9,935 bases of DNA from Treponemataceae bacterium (GCA_024402455.1 JAKSTS010000063.1:1-9935); one strand, 5' to 3'. Positions 1 to 5,814 are shown, numbered from the stretch's first letter. The notes: generated from the letters alone by a model not told the origin. A program made the numbers and translations.

Positions 1-243
1 TATGCCCGTGGGGAAGCCACTTCCGACTCCGATCTTGATGTTGTTGTTTTCGGCCGCGAAGCTGGAATTGAAGCAGGAAAGATTTTCAAAGATATCAAAA
101 TGCCTGCAAAACTCAGTTTGCAGCATGTAAAAGATTTTGAAAACGAACGTGCAAAGGCTGGAATCAGTGGAGATGCTGTTTCTCCAAAACTGCTGCCAAC
201 TTATGCACACGGAAATCCAGAAAGCATTAAAAAAGCTTTCTGA
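1..243 (+). CDS. C-terminal fragment of an unidentified protein (5' end outside window)
   Basis: The reading frame is open from base 1 to the TGA at 241-243, giving 80 residues of a protein that starts before the window. Two readings compete. The opening stretch YARGEATSDSDLDVVVFG fits the minimal nucleotidyltransferase motif (GS-x-A-R-G-E-...-D-S-D-x-D), with the preceding GS outside the window. However, LDVVVFGREAGIEAGKIF also resembles the end of the FAD domain of fumarate reductase/succinate dehydrogenase-type flavoproteins (VVFGRxAG), followed by a helical tail with SPKLLPTY. The usual HGxNRLGGN block of that family is not visible. What follows the motif does not look like a typical nucleotidyltransferase C-terminus. 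An iron-sulfur protein gene lies 97 bases downstream, which mildly favours a redox role. The gene is real by codon use; the function is unresolved. Confidence 0.6.
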   Translation, partial: YARGEATSDSDLDVVVFGREAGIEAGKIFKDIKMPAKLSLQHVKDFENERAKAGISGDAVSPKLLPTYAHGNPESIKKAF

Positions 244-259
244 TATTTGAAAGCCGGGA

Positions 260-298
260 GCTGCCCGAATTTGCATTCATGCAGAAATACAGGGCAGC
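260..298 (+). other. Intergenic hairpin between the partial gene and the ferredoxin
   Basis: GCTGCCC (260-266) pairs with GGGCAGC (292-298). Inside the loop, TGCAT and ATGCA form a second small inverted repeat (272-283). The sequence after the stem is pyrimidine-rich but has no clean T-run, so this could be a weak terminator, an mRNA-processing hairpin or a stability element between two co-transcribed genes. No regulator can be assigned. Confidence 0.4.
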
Positions 299-340
299 AT
301 CCTTCCTTTAGTTTGTCTTAATATTTTTGGAGGAACAAAA

Positions 341-589
341 ATGACAATCGCAGTATGTATGGGAAGTTCATGCCATGTAAAAGGTTCAAAACCGATTATT
401 GACCTGCTTAAGGCTAAAATCAGCGAAAACAAACTTGATGATAAAGTAACTTTGGCAGGTTCAATCTGTCTTGGCCAGTGTGCTTCTGGCGGTGTAAATA
501 TGAAAATCGACGATGAAATCGTAACAGGCATTACACGCGAAAATTTTGATGCATTTTTTGCAGAAAAAGTTCTTGCAAAATTAAAGTAA
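341..589 (+). CDS. Thioredoxin-like [2Fe-2S] ferredoxin (NuoE C-terminal-like)
   Basis: This 82-residue protein is the size of stand-alone thioredoxin-fold [2Fe-2S] ferredoxins. Four cysteines occur in the family's ligand pattern: C6-x4-C11 in the first loop (VCMGSSC) and C43-x3-C47 in ICLGQC, followed by ASGGVNMKID, typical of NuoE/HoxE/HndA C-terminal domains. It should bind one [2Fe-2S] cluster and pass electrons to or from a flavoprotein or hydrogenase-type partner in the cytoplasm. The start is supported by GGAGG at 329-333, seven bases before the ATG. It follows the partial upstream gene by 97 bases on the same strand, so it may be the small electron-transfer partner of that protein, but this is inference. 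No transmembrane segment or signal peptide is visible. The downstream 436 bases hold only palindromic elements. Confidence 0.88.
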   Translation: MTIAVCMGSSCHVKGSKPIIDLLKAKISENKLDDKVTLAGSICLGQCASGGVNMKIDDEIVTGITRENFDAFFAEKVLAKLK

Positions 590-623
590 TAACCGCAATT
601 TTAAATAACCTGAATGTTGAGTT

Positions 624-782
624 TTAATAAAAGCGATGTAAAATTCTGTCATGCTGAATTTATTTCAGCATCTTGGCTATAGACTGCAATGATAGATTCT
701 GGTTTGCTGTTGCAAACTAGAAAAATCTGCCAAAATAATGAGATCCCGAACTAAATTCGGGATGACAGATTGCTTTTATTAA
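624..782. repeat. Composite palindromic element, MITE/REP-like, about 160 bp
   Basis: Two 29-base arms, 646-674 and 740-768, are imperfect inverted copies of each other. Each arm is itself a hairpin with 8-bp stems: ATGCTGAA/TTCAGCAT in the left arm and ATCCCGAA/TTCGGGAT in the right arm. The differences between arms fall on paired positions, so both stems stay intact. Outside them TTAATAAAAGC (624-634) is matched by its inverse complement at 772-782. A third hairpin sits in the middle (about 694-727, GTTTGC/GCAAAC). The whole can fold as a cloverleaf-like or cruciform structure. No ORF is present. From memory, short palindromes with CTGTCAT...CAGCATCT and GAGATCCCGAA...ATGACAG are recurrent intergenic repeats in many bacterial genomes, so a dispersed miniature element is the likely identity. 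Confidence 0.65.
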
Positions 783-833
783 TGCCAGAACAACTATGAA
801 TTTTATAACTCGAAATTTGAGCTGAATACTAAA

Positions 834-899
834 AATGTCATACGGATTCAAAAAAAATCTGACGGTTTTTCATTCAGTTTTTTGAAACCGTATGACATT
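834..899. repeat. Long inverted repeat (22-bp arms) upstream of paaK
   Basis: The arm at 834-855 and the arm at 878-899 are inverse complements over 22 bases with one mismatch; the outer 12 bases (AATGTCATACGG / CCGTATGACATT) are perfect. The 22-base loop contains CGGTTT (863-868), which can pair instead with AAACCG (885-890) of the right arm, so two mutually exclusive folds are possible. There is no terminal T-run in either direction, which argues against a simple terminator. Like the element at 624-782, it has TGTCAT/ATGACA near its outer ends. It may be a second mobile palindromic element or a leader structure for paaK, whose start is 126 bases downstream. Confidence 0.55.
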
Positions 900-1025
900 A
901 TCATTTATATAAACCTTTCTTTATTTCCGCATTTTTCCCTTAATAAAGCATAAAAATTAAAGAATATAGAATATTTATTCATTCTTATTGTATAAAGTTG
1001 CAAAAAGTTGTAACATTAGCGCATT

Positions 1026-2330
1026 ATGATTTGGAATCCTGAAAAAGAATGTATGGATCGAGCAGCACGTGAAAGACTGCAATTTGCACGGCTAAAAAAC
1101 CTTGTTGAGCATGTCTATAATGCTGTTCCGTTTTATAGGCAGAAGTTTGATGCAGTTGGCGTAAAACCATCTGATATTACCTGCATGGCAGATATTGCAA
1201 AACTTCCTTTTACAACAAAGTCTGATTTGCGTGAAACTTATCCGTATGGATTATTGGCTGTTCCACAGGCAGAAATTGTGGAAGTTCACATGTCATCTGG
1301 AACAACAGGAACACCTGTTGTTGATGCATATACAGAAAGCGACTTAAATGACTGGGCAGAAGCAATGGCTCGTTCTTTGTCTGGTGCCGGTGCCTGCAAA
1401 AACGACACGGTTCAGAATGCATTTGGATACGGTCTGTTTACAGGCGGAATGGGTGTGCATCATGGAACACGCAGACTTGGAGCTACAATCGTTCCGATTT
1501 CTTCAGGCAACACAGAAAAGCAGCTTACAATGATGCGCGATTTTAAATCATCGATTTTTACATGTACACCGTCTTATGCACTTTACATGGCAGAACGTGC
1601 AAAAGAACTTGGCATTGATATGAAATCGCTGAATGTTCGTGCCGGTATTTTTGGTGCAGAACCATGGTCAGAAGGCATGCGCCAGAAAATCGAAGAATCA
1701 TGGGGAATCAAGGCATATGATATTTATGGCTTGACAGAAATTACAGGTCCGGGCGTTGCATGTGAATGCGAAGCACAGAACGGCATGCATGTAAGCGAAG
1801 ACATGTTCTATCCTGAAATCATCAACCCTGAAACAGGTGAACCTGTGCCGGAAGGTGAGAAGGGTGAACTGGTATTTACAACACTTACAAAACAGGGTAC
1901 TCCGCTTATCCGCTACCGCACACGCGACATTACATACATAATGAATGAACCATGTTCCTGCGGCAGAACAACAAGACGAATTCACCGTTTGTTTGGCCGT
2001 ACAGACGACATGATGATTATCCGCGGTGTAAATGTCTTCCCAAGTCAGGTTGAAAATGCTCTTGTCGGCATAAAAGGTGTTGAACCGAACTATTTGATTA
2101 CAGTTGACCGCAACCCTGTTACACATCTTGATGAAGCAGAGCTTCAGGTTGAAGTTAGTGCAGACTGTTTTAGCGATGAAACAAAGAACCTTGAAGCACT
2201 TCGTTCTAACATTGATGCTGTAATGAAGAGCAAGCTTGGAATTCACTTAAAGATAAAACTGGTTGAACCAAAATCTATTGAACGTTTTACCGGAAAATCT
2301 AAACGTGTTATCGACAAACGCAAAATTTAG
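1026..2330 (+). CDS. paaK: Phenylacetate-CoA ligase family arylacetate-CoA ligase
   Basis: This full-length 434-residue member of the ANL adenylating superfamily should activate phenylacetate or a related aryl/indole acetate with ATP and CoA in the cytoplasm. The P-loop SSGTTGTP lies at residues 90-97, the A5-type motif YGLTEITGPG at 234-243, the ribose-binding aspartate in YRTRDIT (D301), a CxCG pair at 310-313, the hinge/C-domain motif GRTDDMMIIRGVNVFPSQVE at 324-343, and the C-terminal lysine motif GKSKRVIDKR at 423-432. The N-terminus MIWNPEKECM matches the usual PaaK start, so ATG 1026 is preferred although no clear Shine-Dalgarno precedes it. A weak TATAAA box lies at 991-996. The next gene encodes an ACT-domain protein, the common partner of this ligase in indolepyruvate oxidoreductase (ior) loci, suggesting recovery of aryl acids from aromatic amino acids; iorAB are not in this window. 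Confidence 0.9.
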   Translation: MIWNPEKECMDRAARERLQFARLKNLVEHVYNAVPFYRQKFDAVGVKPSDITCMADIAKLPFTTKSDLRETYPYGLLAVPQAEIVEVHMSSGTTGTPVVDAYTESDLNDWAEAMARSLSGAGACKNDTVQNAFGYGLFTGGMGVHHGTRRLGATIVPISSGNTEKQLTMMRDFKSSIFTCTPSYALYMAERAKELGIDMKSLNVRAGIFGAEPWSEGMRQKIEESWGIKAYDIYGLTEITGPGVACECEAQNGMHVSEDMFYPEIINPETGEPVPEGEKGELVFTTLTKQGTPLIRYRTRDITYIMNEPCSCGRTTRRIHRLFGRTDDMMIIRGVNVFPSQVENALVGIKGVEPNYLITVDRNPVTHLDEAELQVEVSADCFSDETKNLEALRSNIDAVMKSKLGIHLKIKLVEPKSIERFTGKSKRVIDKRKI

Positions 2331-2345
2331 GCTTAGAATATAGAG

Positions 2346-2468
2346 AGCCTTTAGATAATTGAAAGGCTTGCAAATACGAGGAAGGACAATCTGATAAGTT
2401 TGTGCTTGTCAGGTTGTCCTGTTCCCTAAAACAGCCGTGCAAGGCTTTTCACAATAATTGCCGGCTGT
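2346..2468 (+). promoter_or_regulatory. Three-hairpin structured spacer before the ACT-domain gene
   Basis: Three hairpins follow each other. Hairpin 1 is AGCCTTT (2346-2352) with AAAGGCT (2362-2368). Hairpin 2 has a 16-bp stem, 2383-2398 with 2405-2420, including two G-T pairs and a six-base loop. Hairpin 3 is ACAGCCG (2431-2437) with CGGCTGT (2462-2468), extended by GCAA/TTGC past one bulged base. AAGGCT at 2441-2446 could also pair with the 5' arm of hairpin 1, allowing an alternative fold. No T-run follows any stem. It may be an mRNA-processing or leader element controlling the ACT gene separately from paaK. It does not match a riboswitch class I can recognise. Confidence 0.5.
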
Positions 2469-2497
2469 AAATATTTCAGAACAACAAGAGGTGTGCT

Positions 2498-2914
2498 ATG
2501 AAAATGAAGCAGATATCAATTTTTTTGGAAAACTCTACAGGCCGCATTGCTGAAGTTACCCGTGTTTTAAAAGAAGCCGGCGTAAATTTGCGTGCTATTT
2601 CAATTGCAGATACAGCCGATTTTGGCATTTTAAGATTGATTACAAGCGATTCTGAGAAGACTCTTGATGTGCTGAAAAAAGCAAACTTTACAACAAGAAC
2701 AACAGAAGTGCTTGCAGTAAAACTTCCTGATCAGGTTGGCAGCCTGCATGATGTAATGGTGCTTTTTCAGAAAAACGGCATAAATATTGAATATTTGTAT
2801 GCTTCTTTTGAAGTAACCGAAGACAGCACTGTGATTATCTTCAAAGTTGAAGATCCAGATGCAGGTTTGAAAGTCTTGAAAGACAATGGTTTTCAGGCAG
2901 TTTCTTCATTGTAA
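2498..2914 (+). CDS. Tandem ACT-domain protein (amino-acid-binding, COG4747-like)
   Basis: The 138-residue protein consists of two ACT domains, about residues 1-66 and 70-138. The first begins KQISIFLENSTGRIAEVTRV and the second VKLPDQVGSLHDVMVLFQKN; both show the ACT pattern of a strand, then a loop with glycine and a helix, where small ligands bind. There is no catalytic domain. Proteins of this type typically bind amino acids and are encoded next to phenylacetate-CoA ligase homologues, as here, so it probably senses an aromatic or branched amino acid to tune the ligase or its pathway; the ligand is not evident. The start is set by AGAGGTG at 2486-2492 before ATG 2498. It follows paaK by 167 structured bases and is closed by an intrinsic terminator. 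Confidence 0.88.
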   Translation: MKMKQISIFLENSTGRIAEVTRVLKEAGVNLRAISIADTADFGILRLITSDSEKTLDVLKKANFTTRTTEVLAVKLPDQVGSLHDVMVLFQKNGINIEYLYASFEVTEDSTVIIFKVEDPDAGLKVLKDNGFQAVSSL

Positions 2915-2945
2915 AAAAATAATTTCAGAAAAGCATTCGTTTTTA

Positions 2946-2985
2946 TTAAAGGCTGTCAGTTATGCTGGCAGCCTTTAATGTTTTT
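2946..2985 (+). terminator. Intrinsic terminator of the paaK-ACT unit
   Basis: A 14-bp stem (2946-2959 with 2965-2978, one G-T pair) encloses the five-base loop TTATG and is followed by TGTTTTT. It begins 32 bases after the ACT stop codon. On the minus strand no T-run follows, so it acts for + transcripts. Confidence 0.88.
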
Positions 2986-3119
2986 ATGGATTATGCGGCG
3001 AAAATTGCTGGATTTATTAACTTTGATGGCTTAATAGCTTGACTGCACCAGGCATACTGCAGGCAATGCGAATTTAAGTTGAAAGTGGCGCCTGTATTCA
3101 ATTTTTTTTTTGACAGCTT

Positions 3120-3169
3120 CGCAAAGCTATCTGTTTGCACAGATGGCTTTGCGTTGACTGTGTTTTTTT
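3120..3169 (+). terminator. Second + oriented hairpin with T-run, abutting the LRR gene's 3' end
   Basis: CGCAAAGC-T-ATCTGT (3120-3134) pairs with ACAGAT-G-GCTTTGCG (3139-3153), 15 bp around the loop TTGC. Nine bases later come seven Ts (3163-3169). The T-run fits a + strand terminator, although the spacing is long. It ends one base before the stop codon of the converging minus-strand gene. A T10 run (3102-3111) lies on the left, which is an A-run for minus transcripts. The 134 bases between this hairpin and the previous terminator (2986-3119) show nothing I can name. Confidence 0.55.
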
Positions 3170-3170
3170 A

Positions 3171-4874
3171 TCAAAGCGCAGTCCAGTCATAAGTTGAATT
3201 GTCCCACTGTGCATTTTGATCTGTAAATGTTGCATAAGCCTGTTTGGTATGACCGTTATTATAGTCTCTTTCAAATATTCCACGATCTAGTGCTTGCATA
3301 GTCCTAGCGGAGTATTCAATCTGGTTCTTTGAACTGTTGAATGTAACATTTAAATTGCAGTTAGCAAAGGCTGAAGCAAATGCGCCGGTAAAAATCTTTG
3401 TGACACTCGATGGAATAGACAGTATCTGAAGGTTTGAAAGGTTTTTAAATGCGTTTTGTCCTATCGTGATAATTCCTTCAGCAATAATCAGTTCACTTAA
3501 GCGCATGGAGTTTGATTCGGAATGGCTGTAGGCATTTGCATCAATACTAGAGGAAGTTTCACTTTTTATAACAGTCATTTTGGTAATTGCGTTAACATTT
3601 TTAAAACCATCAAGTACATTGCATGGAACTGTTACTTCGCTCAAGCTGGAACAGCTCTGAAATGCGCTGCTTCCGATTGATGTAACACTTGCAGGAATTT
3701 GTATTTCTGCTAAAGCACTGCAGCCATTGAATGCGGAGTCTCCGATTGATGTAACACTTGCAGGAATTTGTATTTCTGCTAAAGCACCGCAGCTATTGAA
3801 TGCGTAATCGCCGATTGATGTAATATTTGCCGGAAGTTCTATGTTTGCTAAGTTAGGCCAGCCGCTAAAGGCACTGTTACCGAATGCTGTTATATAATCC
3901 GGCAGTTTTATCTCGGTTATATCTGCAGCAAGCAGATTTGCAACTATACCTGTTGTCCAGCTTGAAATTCTTGCATCCGTTATATCGTTTATAGTTGCAT
4001 TTTTCAGGTCAAGTTTAAATTGTGTGCCTGTGGATGCTGATTTAATCATTGTAAATGCAGGTGTGCCTGCTGGAATTACAATTTCTTCACCTGCAGTTCT
4101 GTTACTTGAAATAAAAAGGGTCTGGTATCCATTGAATTCTTGAACTGTATATTTTTGTATTTCAGAAGACAGCACTATTACAGCATTCTCTTCAAAGCCA
4201 TATAATGAACCTGTCGGCAAAATTGTCTGATTGTTGCTGGTTTTCCAGACGTATGGAAAGTTTATTGTTTCTCCGTCTATTAATTGTTGCGCAGCTGTCG
4301 GAGCTGTCAATTTAGACATGCTGAAGCCTTCGTTTGAATAAAAATATTCAGGCGGAGAGGCTGCGGCACTGTCATAAAGAATTCCGCCTGTATCGCTTTT
4401 TATTGTTAATGCGTACGGGTGTCTTAACACTGCTGAGCCGCTGGAAGTTTTTACATATTTTGCTTTTCTTGGGGTTGATTCACCTGGCACATAAACCTCA
4501 ATAAGAGTTTCGTTTGGCAGATTTTCTTCCAAAGTCAGTATTTCAATCAGTTCCTGTGCTGTAGCGTAGCTTTGTCCTTTATAAACATATCGGTCAACTG
4601 GCAGGCTTGTTCCGCCTGTAATGCGGACTCTGCTTGAGCTGCTGCCATTATTTCTTCCATTATTATTGTCAGTGGTATTGTTTCCAGCTCCCCAGTCTGT
4701 GCCGCCGCCATTGTGCGGACCTTCGTCAGAGTTATATAATGTGGCTCCGCCGCCACCACCGCCACAAGAGGCAAGAAGGCATATTAACAATGCAATAGAA
4801 AAAAAGGCAGCAATTTTTTTGAAAAATACTATACATTTGTCCCCTCTTTGTAAATTTACACAACCAGAAAACAT
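3171..4874 (-). CDS. BspA-like leucine-rich-repeat surface lipoprotein
   Basis: The 567-residue product is predicted to be an exported lipoprotein. Lysines 19-20 precede a hydrophobic segment and the lipobox LLAS-C37, followed directly by six glycines, a pattern frequent in Treponema lipoproteins. An Asn/Gly/Ser-rich linker (about 44-85) leads to a unique region (about 86-310), then LRR_5/TpLRR repeats of 23 residues (about 315-415), with consensus IxIPAxVTSIGxxAFxxCxxLxE, and further divergent repeats to about 520. The tail is unique and ends in WTAL. Start 4874 is supported by AGGAG eight bases upstream and a promoter at 4935-4963; the charged n-region is unusually long. BspA family members bind host matrix proteins or other bacteria, so an adhesin role is likely but inferred. 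It converges with the ACT gene and has no obvious minus-strand terminator. Confidence 0.88.
   Translation of the reverse strand: MFSGCVNLQRGDKCIVFFKKIAAFFSIALLICLLASCGGGGGGATLYNSDEGPHNGGGTDWGAGNNTTDNNNGRNNGSSSSRVRITGGTSLPVDRYVYKGQSYATAQELIEILTLEENLPNETLIEVYVPGESTPRKAKYVKTSSGSAVLRHPYALTIKSDTGGILYDSAAASPPEYFYSNEGFSMSKLTAPTAAQQLIDGETINFPYVWKTSNNQTILPTGSLYGFEENAVIVLSSEIQKYTVQEFNGYQTLFISSNRTAGEEIVIPAGTPAFTMIKSASTGTQFKLDLKNATINDITDARISSWTTGIVANLLAADITEIKLPDYITAFGNSAFSGWPNLANIELPANITSIGDYAFNSCGALAEIQIPASVTSIGDSAFNGCSALAEIQIPASVTSIGSSAFQSCSSLSEVTVPCNVLDGFKNVNAITKMTVIKSETSSSIDANAYSHSESNSMRLSELIIAEGIITIGQNAFKNLSNLQILSIPSSVTKIFTGAFASAFANCNLNVTFNSSKNQIEYSARTMQALDRGIFERDYNNGHTKQAYATFTDQNAQWDNSTYDWTAL
3673..3879 (-). 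repeat. Three 69-bp tandem units inside the LRR gene
   Basis: The block starting CCGATTGATGTAA recurs at 3673, 3742 and 3811 with an exact period of 69 bases (23 codons). The first two units share an uninterrupted run of about 50 bases, whereas the third and the flanks have drifted. Each unit encodes one leucine-rich repeat. The high identity of two neighbours points to recent duplication or gene conversion and makes repeat-number variation between strains plausible. Confidence 0.85.
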
Positions 4875-4934
4875 TAAAAATTCTCCTTTTTTTCAAAGCT
4901 TTTTGTTTATTTGAAATTAAAAACACGCATGTAC

Positions 4935-4963
4935 ATATTAAGTATAATGTTTCTACCTGTCAA
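4935..4963 (-). promoter_or_regulatory. Putative sigma-70-type promoter of the LRR lipoprotein
   Basis: On the minus strand a perfect TTGACA (-35, at 4958-4963) is followed after 17 bases by TAATAT (-10, at 4935-4940, 4 of 6 consensus). The predicted start lies about 55 bases before the LRR ATG, leaving a short AT-rich leader with the AGGAG ribosome site. A nearby TATACT is a better -10 by sequence but is only 11 bases from this -35. Confidence 0.5.
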
Positions 4964-5075
4964 TATTTAAATAGCTTCAAAAGGTTCCTGTAAGCAGCAA
5001 AATGTAATGTCCCGAAAATCCAAAGAAAAACAAAGATTATAACAGAAGAAGATTTTATGCTGTCAGATATAAAAG

Positions 5076-5154
5076 TTCCAGTCTATCTGCTTACGCTGAT
5101 AGCTTCGAGTTTTCATACGCAAACTCGCATAACTTGTACATGAAACGGCTGGAA
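5076..5154. other. Branched (three-way junction-like) inverted-repeat element
   Basis: TTCCAG (5076-5081) pairs with CTGGAA (5149-5154) and encloses two hairpins: CTATC-T-GC with GC-T-GATAG (5083-5102) and CGAGTTT with AAACTCG (5106-5127, loop of eight). No ORF of note crosses it and it does not look like a tRNA. The rest of 4985-5160 holds nothing else I can name. It may be a degenerate miniature repeat element or a small structured RNA; strand unknown. Confidence 0.4.
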
Positions 5155-5160
5155 TATTAT

Positions 5161-5208
5161 AAAAAACAAGAATCAACAACCTCGCTGCTTGCGGCGAGGC
5201 TGTTGATT
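5161..5208 (-). terminator. Minus-strand intrinsic terminator
   Basis: Read on the minus strand, an 8-bp outer stem (AATCAACA/TGTTGATT, 5171-5178 with 5201-5208) and a GC-rich inner stem (CCTCGC/GCGAGG), separated by one mismatch, are followed by CTTG and six Ts (5166-5161). It would end transcription coming leftward from the degraded gene at 5454-5652 and separates it from the LRR gene. Confidence 0.65.
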
Positions 5209-5428
5209 TAAAATACCGTATTTTAAAGCGAAGGACTTTTCTGTTTAAAATACCGTATTTATTCGCAAAAAGGCTTCTTTTTCATTTAAAATACCGTATT
5301 TATTCTCAAAAAGACATCTTTTTCATTTAAAATACCGTATTTATTCTCAAAAAGACTTCTTTTCATTTAAAATACGGTATTTTAAAGCGTCAGGACATTC
5401 AGTTTAAAATACCGTATTTTAAACTGAA
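5207..5428. repeat. Symmetric array of six palindromic repeats (period 37-41 bp)
   Basis: Units start at 5207, 5244, 5285, 5326, 5366 and 5403. The core is a palindrome with arms TTTAAAATAC and GTATTTTAAA around one central base, C in five units and G in the fifth. Units 1, 5 and 6 are perfect 21-base palindromes; unit 6 extends to 31 bases (5398-5428). Units 2-4 have a right arm altered to GTATTTATTC and belong to three tandem copies of a 40-41 bp unit whose remainder is also palindromic (AAAAAGAC.TCTTTTT). The outer two spacers (5228-5243, 5387-5402) are 16 bases each, start GCG and share GGAC, so the array is roughly mirror-symmetric. It could be clustered protein-binding sites or a repeat element. 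Spacers are not unique, so it is not CRISPR. Confidence 0.85.
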
Positions 5429-5453
5429 CGAAAAAATGTTTGAACTGCTCTTT

Positions 5454-5652
5454 TTACTTTTTCTGCTTTTCTGTTTCTGTCATTCTTGCCTTGATCATGG
5501 AGTTCAGCTTTTCAATTTCTGCTTCTACATTATGGGCAAAAGTATGTGCAAAAATTTATGCAAAAACTCTGGTTATGGGTTTGTCCTTTCCCTTGGAAAG
5601 TTCCAGCAACTTTCAGGCGCAGCTTTGTGTATACCTCTGAACTTAAATCCAT
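5454..5652 (-). pseudogene. Degraded small gene, unidentified
   Basis: No intact gene is visible, but two minus-strand frames read like one protein split by a frameshift. From ATG 5652 the frame gives MDLSSEVYTKLRLKVAGTFQ and then turns into a cysteine/aromatic-rich stretch. The overlapping frame reads GKDKPITRVFA, an in-frame TAA, then IFAHTFAHNVEAEIEKLNSM and a charged end MTETEKQKK before the TAA at 5454-5456. The charged helical tail, the shift near the GGGAAAGGAC run (around 5590) and the terminator downstream on the same strand (5161-5208) support a decayed coding sequence. No Shine-Dalgarno precedes the ATG. I recognise no family. It could instead be non-coding AT-rich sequence with a chance reading. 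Confidence 0.35.
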
Positions 5653-5667
5653 TGAAGTTAAAAAAAT

Positions 5668-5702
5668 TTGTACTTGTACAAGAATGTATTTTTTGTTACA
5701 TT
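5668..5702 (+). promoter_or_regulatory. Putative promoter of the thiamine operon with a 14-bp palindrome
   Basis: TTGTAC (5674-5679) and TACATT (5697-5702), 17 bases apart, form a modest sigma-70-like promoter whose start would fall at about 5709-5712, right where the riboswitch begins. The -35 overlaps a perfect palindrome, TTGTAC-TT-GTACAA (5668-5681), that could be an operator. The promoter is chosen mainly by its position. Confidence 0.4.
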
Positions 5703-5712
5703 ATGGCTGTAC

Positions 5713-5799
5713 ACAGGGGTGCTCGTGTTTCGGGCTGAGATAAAGTAATTAAACTTTGACCCTTTAACCTGATACGGATAATGCCGGCGTAGGAAGTTT
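5713..5799 (+). promoter_or_regulatory. TPP riboswitch (thi box)
   Basis: The conserved thiamine pyrophosphate aptamer parts appear in order: GGGGTGC (5716-5722), the P3 stem CTCG/CGGG, CTGAGA (5735-5740), an optional stem AAAGT/ACTTT, GACCC closing P2 with GGGT, then ACCTGAT (5767-5773), the P5 stem CGG-ATAATG-CCG and GCGTAGGAA (5787-5795). The T-loop GGATAATGCC is intact. P1 is poorly paired. It precedes five thiamine salvage genes and an intrinsic terminator, so TPP should switch the operon off by premature termination. Confidence 0.96.
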
Positions 5800-5814
5800 G
5801 ATGGAGCTTTTTTT

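Noticed and set aside
997..1014. GTTGCA...TGTAAC imperfect palindrome just before paaK as an operator
   Set aside because: One mismatch in a short AT-rich repeat; too weak to call without comparison.
1698..2246. 182-codon minus-strand ORF opposite paaK
   Set aside because: Cysteine-rich composition without motifs and complete overlap with a well-supported paaK make it a shadow.
2986..3043. Small 18-codon frame after the ACT terminator
   Set aside because: No ribosome site, no recognisable product and too short to separate from chance.
4621..4914. Plus-strand ORF with a poly-proline stretch
   Set aside because: It is the antisense shadow of the poly-glycine and signal-peptide region of the LRR lipoprotein.
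5207..5428. CRISPR array
   Set aside because: Repeats are palindromic and regularly spaced, but the spacers are near-identical to each other, only 16-24 bases, and no cas genes are nearby.
5436..5738. Plus-strand ORFs of 65-100 codons across this gap
   Set aside because: They run through the palindrome flank, promoter and TPP aptamer, are rich in F/L/C, and have no ribosome site; the minus strand reads more like protein.
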